A program made the position numbers and the translations under genes. From Drosophila persimilis (Eukaryota; Arthropoda; Insecta; Diptera; Drosophilidae), in contig NW_020825288.1 of the NCBI RefSeq assembly GCF_003286085.1, forward strand, positions 21,080,001 through 21,144,000: DNA of 64,000 nucleotides, given 5' to 3'. Every line of letters starts with the position of its first letter. Position 1 is the first letter of the stretch. Shown here in pieces: positions 11,254 through 21,464 of the stretch. The notes under the pieces are model-generated. The model was given only the letters and a program-made list of their open reading frames with translations. It was not told the DNA's origin and ran no database searches.

Positions 11254-12534
11254 CTATTGGGGTTTCTTCATATTCCAATAACCCATATTCCTGCACTGGT
11301 CCTGAAAGTGCCACAGATTATGCGGCTTTATAGTCCGACCTTTGTTATGATCCAAGAGTATCAGGTCTTGTATGAACACCGGAGATTTTAAAGGATACTT
11401 GAAACTATACAACAAGTAATATTAAAAGAACCAAATGTGCAATCCGTGAAACATACCATGGGGGCATTAAGTCCTTTAGCTTTCGGCGAAAAATGCGCTT
11501 TCCCAAATAGGGGCAAACAACCAACTCGTGAAAGGGAAAGGTAGAATACAACTTGAAGAATTCGTGTAAGATCTGGCGAGTTTTGTTTTCGTTCACTCCA
11601 ATTTCCTTCATACCAAACTTTGACAACGGAAATTCGTGAAAGTTTGATGTCCATGCTGCGATTTGGAGACGAAAATATTTAGTTTATAAAATGGTTATTT
11701 TCTAAAGCATTTCTACTCACGAGCAACATTGGGAACAAGGTCAGTCTGAAGATCTTTGATGGCTGGTAGATGGCCCTGGACTTGCAGGAAGAAAATCACC
11801 AACAAGATAAAGATATGGCTTCGAAAGCATCTGCTAAGGCTGTGTTTTTGGGACCAGGCCCGCAGAAATATCACCATGTAGCGAGCTGTGAAAAGGAATC
11901 ACAATGAAGTTAAACACATCGTTGGTCGATCATTAGGTAACACCTACCAATGGGCTGCAGCTTAAAGATGTAGTTGACCAACTGGTTCTGGTCACAAGAC
12001 ATTCTGTTCAGAAAGTTTATGTCGCACTTAATGTTTGTCCCTTTATGGAGGACAGTGACGAGTGGAAAGGTGCGATCTAGGACGGCTGTAAGTTCCCACT
12101 TAGTTTTATTATCTAGGATCGCACTCACGATCGTGCGTAGATTAAAATGTACGTTCGGGGTTAACTTATCGTTATATACTCCAGAAGAGTTACCTGTCAG
12201 GCAACGAAGAGATAATCAAGAGACACATATAAAATATGATAGTACTTACCTATAACTACAAATATATCGAGGTCTGATTCAGAGCGACCCACTCCCATTA
12301 TGCGGGAGCCAAACAATCTCACCTGAAGCGGTGTATTTGGGAATTTCCACTGCAATGTTTTCTTTACATCATTTTTTATGTGGTTGTTTAGCTCCTCGTT
12401 CTCTTTAATGATATCGGCCATGCTCACATGCTCCAAGAGGCTTTGCCAGAAGGTCTCCGAGTCTATGCGAATGCAGAAAGCCTAGTATCTATATCTGTGT
12501 TCCAGCAAATTGTTAAAAACTTACTCAGACTCAT
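11254..12534 (-). CDS. Non-canonical poly(A)/U polymerase-like nucleotidyltransferase, copy A (six exons)
   Basis: Exons: 12534-12525, 12462-12250, 12193-11948, 11885-11721, 11655-11457, 11404-11254; 984 nt, 327 residues, GT/AG introns. The DNA polymerase beta-type catalytic domain is intact: FGSRIMG (Gly55-Ser56), D67-L-D69, and a third Asp at 132 in IKCDINF. A helical central domain follows, then a PAP/25A-associated-like end (SPVFIQDLILLDHNKG). This set is typical of terminal uridylyltransferases and cytoplasmic poly(A) polymerases, such as Drosophila Tailor or the monkey-king family; which of these it is, and which nucleotide it adds, I cannot say. It is shorter than most TUTases. The first exon encodes only MSL plus one base. 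The gene is in tandem with copy B, 2.47 kb away. Confidence 0.85.
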
Positions 12535-12818
12535 TTTATTTTATTTTATATTAGATTTTTATTAAATGATGACTGCCAAAAATAGTCCTACTATTTCCCA
12601 AATTAAAAGCGTATATTGATACAAAAATCAAAAGGTTACTTAACAGAAAGTAAGTACTGGGTACTGCTTTTAATACGATGGTCATGTCATTTATTCGCGA
12701 TTAATTTGTTAAATGCTTATAGCTGCAAATTGTTAGATACACTTTGATAAACATATGAGGAGACTGAAGGGATTGGTCCATTGTTCAACTGGCGGTTGTT
12801 TGCACATTTGGGGTCACG

Positions 12819-13280
12819 TTACTTGTCGGCGGCCAGCTCCAACCATCGAGGTCTGAACCACGGCAGCAGGCGGTTTGGTAGGCGTTTCTTATACTCATGT
12901 AGGGTGCAGAGTTCCAGGGCACAATAGTGGATGTTGCAGTTCATGCACCTGTTGCATGAACAGGTAAGTCCAGGCGCACACCTACTCTCCTCCTGGCCGA
13001 AACAGGTCTCATTCACCTGCAGATAGCAAAAGTGTCGCTCCACACAGTTGTCCCTCCTCAGAGTGAAAAAACTTTTGGGACATCGCGTGATGTCGTCGCT
13101 GCCTTCTCGGCATGGCCTTGTCTGAAGGTCCCTGGAAGGAAAGATTATCAAATAAATCATTAAATAGGATTACGATGTTCGGCTAGCTTACATGGCCCGA
13201 CAATGGTGCCAGATGACGAACAGCAGCACAGATGCCTGCAACAGAAGTCTGACCACACGGAACTGCACGTGGTTCTGCAT
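12819..13280 (-). CDS. Neuroparsin-like secreted cysteine-rich peptide hormone (two exons)
   Basis: Exons 13280-13192 and 13131-12819, 133 residues. Residues 1-29 form a signal peptide with a hydrophobic core (LLLQASVLLFVIW). The mature part has 12 Cys at 37, 47, 59, 65, 73, 81, 87, 89, 92, 95, 100 and 105. The second half, C-x-G...C-x3-G-L-x-C-x-C-x2-C-x2-C, matches the neuroparsin/IGFBP-like fold of locust neuroparsin. A basic tail without Cys follows. Neuroparsins are brain neurohormones acting on reproduction and metabolism; published work reports their loss in the melanogaster subgroup. A TATA box lies 40 bases upstream. The gene sits between two nucleotidyltransferase copies on the same strand. 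An alternative is another small IGFBP-like peptide. Cysteine spacing makes neuroparsin the best call. Confidence 0.75.
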
Positions 13281-13319
13281 TTTCAGAGGTCTCCTCTCCG
13301 TTGCCGGACGAGCCAGGTC

Positions 13320-13327
13320 CTTTTATA
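13320..13327 (-). promoter_or_regulatory. TATA box of the neuroparsin-like gene
   Basis: TATAAAAG on the minus strand, 40 bases upstream of the ATG at 13280. The spacing predicts a leader of only about 10-20 bases. Confidence 0.6.
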
Positions 13328-13565
13328 CCAGCTGCTTCAGGCCCTCTAATTAGATTATAATGTATGTAAATGATTTAGCATAGATTAATTGAATTTTCAA
13401 TCGCATCATGGTCATCCAGTCGTGACCGCTGTGGGTCAATGGCGCCTCCTTCCCGGAATGGAAGGCCGCGAGACGCTTGCCTCTCAGACTGACAGCCGCA
13501 ATAATTAGTACGGATGTTGAGGTCAAGTGCAATTAATTCAAATTAAATCTCATTTGTTAATCAAT

Positions 13566-13571
13566 TTTATT
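13566..13571 (-). terminator. Poly(A) signal for nucleotidyltransferase copy B
   Basis: AATAAA on the minus strand about 150 bases after the stop. Nearby CTCTGGTGG-like and GGTCGGACGGACGT words also occur in the 3' flank of copy A, showing that the flank was duplicated too. Confidence 0.45.
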
Positions 13572-13722
13572 ATGGATTTTTGAATATTTGTAATTTTAAT
13601 CTAAAGAAATGATTCCATCTGGTGGTGTGTGAAAATATTTGTAGACGGGTCTTGAGTTAATCCAGACCGGAACGCGTGGCCGCTTACGTCGGTCGGACGG
13701 ACGTGCAATCAATTTTTATGTT

Positions 13723-15005
13723 TTAATAATAATCATCATCATAATCTTCTATTTCAGCGCAGCACTCGTCTTGAAACGCGTAAATCTGCAGCTGCTTTAT
13801 TTGGAAGCCCTTGTTATGATTCAAGAGTATCAGGTCTTGTACGAACACCGGAGATTTGACTGGATACTTGAAACTAAACCAAAAATAATATTAAAATAAC
13901 TTAATGTGCAATCTGTAAAACCTACCATGGGGGCATTAAGTCCTTTAGCTGTTTGCGAATAACACGCTTTCCCAGATAGGGACAAACAACCAGCTCGTGA
14001 AAGGGAAAGGTAGAATACAACTTGAAGAATTCGTGTAAGATCTGGCGAGTTTTGTTTTCGTTCACTCCAATTTCCTTCATAGCAAACTTTGACAACGGAA
14101 ATTCGTGAAAGTTTGATGTCCATGCTGCGATTTGGAGACGAAAATATTTAGTTTATAAAATGGTTATTTTCTAGAGCATTTCTACTCACGAGCAACATTG
14201 GGAACAAGGTCAGTCTGAAGATCTTTGATGGCTGGTAGATGGCCCTGGACTTGCAGGAAGAAAATCACCAACAAGATAAAGATATGGCTTCGAAAGCATC
14301 TGCTAAGGCCGTGTTTTTGGGACCAGGCCCGCAGAAATATCACCATGTAGCGAGCTGTGAAAAGGAATCACAATGAAGTTAAACACATCGTTGGTCGATC
14401 ATTAGGTAACACCCACCAATGGGCTGCAGCTTAAAAATGTAGTTGACCAACTGGTTCTGGTCACAAGACATTCTGTTCAGAAAGTTTATGTCGCACTTAA
14501 TGTTTGTCCCTTTATGGAGGACAGTGACGAGTGGAAAGGTGCGATCTAGGACGGCTGTAAGTTCCCACTTAGTTTTATTATCTAGGATCGCACTTACGAT
14601 CGTGCGAAGGTTAAAACGTACTTTCCGGGTTAACTTCTCGTTATATACTCCAGAAGAGTTACCTGTCAGGGAACGGAGAGATAATCAAGAGAACACACAA
14701 AAATTGGGGAGTACTTACCTATAACTAAATATATATCGAGGTCTGATTCGGAATCACCCACTCCCATTATGCGGGAGCCAAACAATCTCACCTGAAGCGA
14801 GGTATTTGGGAATTTCCACTGCAATGTTTTCTTTACATCGTTTTTTATTTGCTGTTTTAGCTCTGCATTCTCCTTAATTAAATTGGCTTTGTGCACCATC
14901 TTTAAGAGGTCTGTCCAGAAGAGCGCCGAGTCTATGGGAATGATCAAAAAACTTAGCATCCATTTGTATGTTCCAGCAAATTCCTAAAAACTTACACAAA
15001 CTCAT
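13723..15005 (-). CDS. Non-canonical poly(A)/U polymerase-like nucleotidyltransferase, copy B (six exons)
   Basis: Exons: 15005-14996, 14931-14719, 14662-14417, 14354-14190, 14124-13926, 13873-13723. Every exon has the same length as its counterpart in copy A, giving 327 residues. The catalytic motifs are intact (FGSRIMG, DLD, KCDI). The N-terminal 30 residues and the last 40 diverge strongly from copy A; the C terminus ends in an acidic-Tyr tail (DYDDDYY) instead of NMKKPQ. Exons 3-5 and introns 3-4 are almost identical to copy A. This pattern suggests gene conversion in the middle and separate evolution at the ends. It shares a 392-base divergent promoter region with Ass. Confidence 0.85.
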
Positions 15006-15397
15006 TTTATTTTAGTTTTTGGTTTGCGTTTTCCTTTTTCCTCGAATTGAAAGCGTACATATGTTCAATGTGACCAAAGCTAAATTGAATATGAAGTAGG
15101 GCCTTATTGAAACGATATACGATTTTATACGATACAGTACCGTATACGGTATACGGTCACACCAGCGGTTTGCTTACATTTTGTGGTTTGGATGGGTTTT
15201 TGGAACTACTGCTTTTGAAACAGTTTTTAGATTAGCTGCTATCGCCATTCGCTAATATGCCTTGGCAGCTGATAAGGTCGGTTCCGATTAGAGACTGACT
15301 ACCTGCACTTTAATGGAGGCCGGAGAAGCTCTACGGTTCTCAGTATTGCCGCGCCGTTAGAGATTGGCACAAGTGCGAGAGCAGACATCACCGGAAC
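15006..15397. promoter_or_regulatory. Bidirectional promoter region of nucleotidyltransferase B and Ass
   Basis: It contains a perfect 12-bp palindrome at 15139-15150 (ACCGTATACGGT) with an overlapping half copy. At 15154-15163 it has CGGTCACACC, close to core promoter motif 1 of Drosophila (consensus YGGTCACACTR), which is common in housekeeping promoters. No TATA box was seen for Ass. Confidence 0.5.
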
Positions 15398-15798
15398 ATG
15401 ACTGGAGCAACAGTTATCTTGGCCTATTCCGGCGGATTGGACACCAGCTGCATTCTTAAATGGCTACTGGACCAGCAGTACAACGTCATCTGTGTCTTGG
15501 CTGATGTTGGCCAGAAAGAGGACTTTGTAGCGGCCGAAAAGAAGGCTCTCAATATCGGCGCCAATAAGGTGAGATAACCCAGAGATGAGGACAAATCTTT
15601 AACTGCTTCTCCGACCCTCAGGTTATCGTGGTCGATGCGAAGCAGTCTTTCGTGGAGGACTACATCTGGCCGGCCATCCAGATGGGCCTCATCTACGAGG
15701 AGCGCTATTTGCTGGGCACATCGCTGGCACGGCCCTGCATCAGCGTGGCTCTGATGGAGGTGGCGCGTCAATACGATGCCAAGTACCTGGCCCACGGC

Positions 15799-15830
<32 letters not shown>

Positions 15831-16789
15831 TGAGCTGTGCGCATATGCCCTTAAGCCGGATCTGAAGGTGGGTCTGCTAGCAGGTTGATAAGCCATTCTT
15901 ATCAATGCCTATGGTTACCTTTTGACTATCAGTTCAACGTTCTCAGATAATCGCTCCCTGGCGCGATGTGGAGTTCTGTAGACGTTTTCAGGGGCGCCAG
16001 GATCTGATAGCCTATGCCCAGGCGAATGGCATTGAGGTGAGCGCCAAGCCGTCCACTCCCTGGAGCACCGATGCCAACATTTTGCACATTAGCTACGAGT
16101 CTGGTGTGCTGGAGGACCCCAATACTGTGGCTCCGGCTAGTCTCTACGAGATGACGGTTGATCCATTGGTGCAGGCTCCACGACAGCCCGTCCGTGTTGT
16201 CATTCATTTTGAGCACGGTCTGCCCACCATTGTCGAGGACCTGTCTGGCAAGCGCGACTATCGCACACCCCTGGAGATGCTGAAGTTCCTCAATGATGTG
16301 GGAGGCTCCTATGGCATCGGGCGAATCGACATTGTCGAGAATCGCTATGTGGGACTCAAGTCCCGTGGCGTCTACGAGACTCCGGGTGGCACCATCCTCT
16401 ACACCGCCCACCAGGATCTGGAGGTGTTTGCCCTGGACCGCGAGGTTCTGCGCACCAAGCAAGTTCTGCGCGATCGCATGACCGACTATGTTTACAATGG
16501 ATTCTGGTTCAGTCCCGAGGCCATCTATGCCCAGCGATGCATTGAGCTGGCCGAGCAGAAGGTCAATGGTCAAGTAACCATAGAGCTGGCCCCCGGCTAT
16601 TGTCGGGCCATTGCCCGCAAAGCATCGGAGGCTGGCGGTTCGCTGTACAACGAACAGCTCGTTTCGATGGACGTTCATGGCGGATATGTGCCGCAGGATG
16701 CGGGCGGTTTTATTGCCATCAATGCGGTCAGGATACGGGAGCATGTGCGTGCATTTGGACCCTATGAAGTGGCCAAACAAACGAAATGA
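15398..16789 (+). CDS. Ass: Argininosuccinate synthase, three exons, complete
   Basis: Joins citrulline and aspartate with ATP to make argininosuccinate in the cytosol. Exons 15398-15568, 15622-15867 and 15947-16789 give 419 residues, close to the usual 410-420. The N terminus has the ATP-pyrophosphatase P-loop AYSGGLDTS. The conserved ADVGQKED, the [14 protein letters not shown] segment and IIAPWRD at the exon 2/3 joint are all present, and the C-terminal half is uninterrupted. The start is the first Met, nine residues before SGGLD. In flies, which lack a full urea cycle, the enzyme serves arginine salvage and nitric-oxide-linked recycling. Confidence 0.97.
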
Positions 16790-16795
16790 TTTCCA

Positions 16796-16805
16796 AATAA
16801 ATAAA
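16796..16805 (+). terminator. Poly(A) signals of Ass
   Basis: Two overlapping AATAAA hexamers begin seven bases after the stop codon, giving a very short 3' UTR. Confidence 0.7.
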
Positions 16806-18282
16806 GAATTTTAAAGAACTTTAAGGAAGTGAATTTTGATGGATATTTGGTATTACTCATGAAGGACTATAGCTTTCTCTAAAGTTTTCATAAGCCTCTC
16901 GTTTATCTTGTCCCAAAAACTGTGTCTTAAATCCTACCATTCCTGTTGTATATCTACATATGTGTTCCATATCACATATTCGTATCCGTATCCGTATCTC
17001 TGTAGTTGGTTATGTAATTTCCATAGCAATCAATTCGTGTGTTTGTTTAATAAATCTGCTGTTCGACGAGACGACACTTGTATGTGGGGAAATCGAATAC
17101 ACATACACATCTAATGAAATACTGGCATACAAATAAATGCACATACATATATCATTTCCCATATTTGACTGCCATCCCCACAGGCAGGGGTGGGGCTGGG
17201 GCTCAGGGTCGGACAAGTGCAAACAGTAAGAACAACTGCTCTATGTGGGATTTCCCAATTGCATTAATCTTACTTCCGGAGTTGTTCAGAGCTCAGGTCC
17301 GGCAAAAGACGAGCTGAAACAAAAGATGCTCTTCTCCTTCTGTACACAAATGCAAAAACTAATATTATTACAACAAATATACACAAATCCAGCAAACAGC
17401 AGCAACAACAACAACATCAGCAACAGAGGAAACATCAGCTGTGATTGTATTTCTGACTCGTTAGATATTTATGTGTCTCTCTGTCGGCCTGGCTGTCCAC
17501 CTGTCTGTCCATCTAACTATCCGTCTGTGGGTGTAGTAGTAGGTGAGAGCTCTGTTTACCCATCGACAACAATTGATGATAGAAGCCGGAGTCCTGCAAT
17601 GCCATACGATGGAAAATTTGGCAGAGATTTGACAGATACCCAAGTGAAGAACAGTTTTTTGGTAAGAAAAAACTCAGAAAACTTATCATGGCAGAGATGA
17701 AACGGAAGAAACATAAGAAGGCATCCACTCTATCACTTCTCCTTTCGTTTCTTTTTTTTCAACCGATGTCTGTGCCCTTCTGGGACCTTTTTTGAGCGAA
17801 TCAACTTAAAAAAAACTGCCTAAAACAGTTATCAGAAGAACTAGTAGGTGATTAAAACAGTTAGTTTTAATTGAATCTTAAAATGAGATAGAAATTTGGT
17901 ATTAAGTGAAAGAACCACAACCAATAAGTTTTCTACCATAAGGAATTAATGGCAAAAGGTCCAAGGAGCCAGCCACCTCAGAGACAATTCACAACTGACA
18001 GGCACAACTTCCTGCACAGTTTTCTAAAGAGGAGTCACCCACAGCCCCTCTCACCCAAACGAAAGCGAGGTCCAAATAAAGGAGTTCAGAGGTCGGGCCC
18101 TCTTTCCAATGAATGCAGCTACTGGAGGAGTGGGGGGTCGAGGGTACGAACAGCACGCGTTCCTATCAAAACAATGAGGAATAATTAAAATTCGCCCTCA
18201 AACAATTTGTAAGCTTTTGGCGGAAGTGAGGCAGGGACTCTCTCCATGGGTAGCTAGGGGGTGAATATACCCCCAGATGAGT

Positions 18283-18284
<2 letters not shown>

Positions 18285-18318
<34 letters not shown>
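18285..18318. repeat. (GT)n microsatellite
   Basis: About 17 uninterrupted GT units. Confidence 0.95.
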
Positions 18319-18321
<3 letters not shown>

Positions 18322-21300
18322 AAAGGGAGGACGGACACATGCTCATAAATAAATTTATGTTTGCTGAAGTGTATTGGGCGTGCCCGAGCTGGTTCCAAGT
18401 TCCAGAGCTGCCCCATAAATTTCTGGTTGTTCTTGCCAGCCATCGCCTCCCCCCATCTGACAGCTTTCAGCCAAGAGCATGTAAGCTGAAAAGAGACAGA
18501 AATGGGTGTGGTGAAAGAGATAGAGACAGGGAAAGGGGAAGGTGAAGGGAATGAGAGGAATGCTATTTTTGCAATTATAGGGAATTCTATTTTGTTGCTT
18601 CTTCTGGAGGAGCTATCTTGGAGAGTTTTGTGTACTTTTTGACTAAATCAATTTGCCCAAAACAAGAAACATTGAGTTAATCTAAGAGATGCCTGTAGCA
18701 CAGGGTGTATCTCAGAATCTTAGGCAAATTAGCACCCATTTAATTGCTCGCTTTAAGCCGCTTTTGCCCCTCGATTTCTCTCTCTTGTTAATCATATTTT
18801 ACACTTTTCACAAAGTTAACCTTTGATTCAATTTATCAACTTCAATAAAAAGTGCAGGACGAAAAAAAGACAACTAAGGGAACGCACACAGAAGGGCCAC
18901 AAAAACCATAGTAGAAAGAGTGAGGCAGAGGCAGAGGCATCGAGGCAACGAGAGAGAAAGAGATACAATAAGAAAAAGAGAGGTGGAGTGGCGGTAGGTT
19001 TTTCGTAAAAGTTGCGCCTGCGATTCGCACAAGGACTAACGACATCCTTTGAACGCTTGCAAATAATCCCACAAAAACCGAGAGCTTAACTTTTTCCCCA
19101 GCATTTATGCAGACTTTTTCGGGGTCTGCGGGGAAAGTAGGTTGCGGACTGGTTGCATTCGCTTATATTTTTGGGGGGGCCAAAAGCCCCTTTTTGCAAT
19201 TTTCGCAGTTTAGCACAAAGTTGAAACGTCAACGGTGTCTGATTCTGATCGTATGCCGCACAAACACCACCAACAAAGGCAACATTGTCCCAGTCACTGA
19301 TGGATGGATGGATATATGGGGAAGGTCTGGCCGGGCACACTGACTCGGTGGTTATTGAGGTTCGGTTCGCGTTTTTGTGTGTCCCTATCAGCCGGTACGA
19401 TACGCCTGGCCAGCAGTCAAAGGGCGGTGTTTTTTTTTTTATTTTGTTGCTGGGGCAGGGGGCAACCGCAGCTAAGGCATTCCATGGAATATCGACAAAA
19501 ACCTATGGGATATTGAGGGGAGGTTCAATCCTGCTATTTAATCGGAATGGCATGGGTTAAAAGGTGAGACGGGGACATATTTTCAGGCCGTTTTTGTACT
19601 TCTTTCATTCTGTTTTTTCTTTCTTTTTAATTTTAAGAAGAGTTGTAACACTTTTAGGAGAGAAATAGCTCTTTCAGAAGAGGCGCACCTGATGTATATT
19701 CAGCTTATTGAATCCACTTTAATGATTTCTATTTTATTTGGAAATGGTTGCCTGTCCCAGCAAAAGTCTTGACCCCTTTCGAAAGCTTTGATTTTAATTA
19801 TCACGCAGTTGGCATTCGCACAGCTGCGTCCTTTGGCGTCTCTCCTGCTCCTTGGCGGCGCCAAAACTATCCGGCAAAAGGAATTTTATTATTGAAATTT
19901 GTTTGCGCGGACTTTGTTGTTGTCCCCATCCACGGTCCACGGTCGACGGTCCACGGTCCTACGCTCGACGGTCAACTCTTACTGCTGGAGCTGCTGCTGC
20001 TGGATGCATTCTCATTTTGTAATTAAGTGCAGAGACAGAAGTTAAAATCAGGTCACTCATACGCCCCATTGGCCGGACGGTGTGACGCTGTGCTGCTGTC
20101 CGTGAGAAAACTTAATTTTTCAAATGAATTTTTCCATCCCAGCAGAGGCTGCAATGGCTTTTCAAATAATTATACTTGGCAGGGCGCTGATGGCCAGAAA
20201 AAAAAAAAACAAAAAAAAAACAGCAGAAAAGGGATGGTAGGGTCTTCGTCTCCTGGCAGCAGCTGTAGCTAAGTTTTTTGAGAGCAAAACTAATTAATTT
20301 GTCCACCTTTTTGGACAGGCATAGAGGGAATGCCACGTATCCCCTGATATTGTTTTTGAGATACTTTTCTGCCAGCTAAATATGCAAATCGTAGTGGGAA
20401 AAGTTTGTTCACTGCAATTGAAATGGAGTTTTAAAGTTGGAATCCCAGTTTAATGCATTACGCTTTTGATCGCTTTTCCTCGCTTTTCCCGGCTTGCAGC
20501 GGAACACAAGGTAAATACAAAACAGCAGATACTCGTACTATTTTCCAGAACATAACGGAACAGAACAGAACAGAACAGAATGTTGCTCCTGCCAACGGGG
20601 CAGCATGAAAGCGTGGAACGTGGCCAGATTATGCTGTATTATCACCTGTAAATCCTTATTGGCAATCAAAACTTTTCCCTACAGCCCCCCTGCCCTCTTT
20701 CCCTTTTCCTATGGCCCTATGGCCTTATGTCTCTATGGCTATTTTCCCCTGTTCTCTCCAGTCTGCTCGTATTTTCCGCTAGTACGAGTATTTGTATTTG
20801 CTACTTTCAATGAAATCTGCAAAAATCTGTGCATGCAGCCAAAACTTTTAATTTTATTGGAAAACTTGTTGAGTTTTTTTCGTTTCTTTTTTTTTGCTGT
20901 TCTTTTTAGGGGGCCTGTATAATTTTGTTTTTTATTTTTTGCCGCTGAGTGGACACGCGGGGCATCGCAAAAGTTGAAATCTGTTTTCCAGCCAAAATAG
21001 TTGTTACGGGGGCCCCCAAAGCAATTACGGAGGCATTATAATGATGATGATCATGATGATGACAGAGTGAAGAGCCTCTAAAGGATTTTCGATATTGGAC
21101 GGAGATTATGTTCCACTTTAGTTTTTGTTGGTGGATCGCGAAACGAGTTCCAGTTTTAGGGGTCATAAAAACAGAGTTTCGAAGTGCAAAACTGTACCCT
21201 TTCGTAGAAGGAAGGCTTTATAGTCCCTAGGTACTCTTTTACAGGGATTTAAGCGATTTTCATTGCATATTCGCTTATCTTCTCAGGAATCAAACGGTGG

Positions 21301-21445
21301 AAGGGAGAGTAGAGCCTTTTCGACTTTAAGCTGCAGAAGAAGGCGGCTCTGTATAACAACAAAATTCTGTACGAAATGGTTTTGCACCTTCGTCTTCCGC
21401 CCCTGAAGCTAATCACGAGTGCATCTCGTGATGGGGCGAGCAGTC

Positions 21446-21464
21446 GGGGCGGGGCGGGGCGGGG
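21446..21464 (+). repeat. (GGGGC)n run, G-quadruplex-capable
   Basis: Four G4 tracts separated by single C bases fit the strict G-quadruplex pattern with loop length one. Confidence 0.8.
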
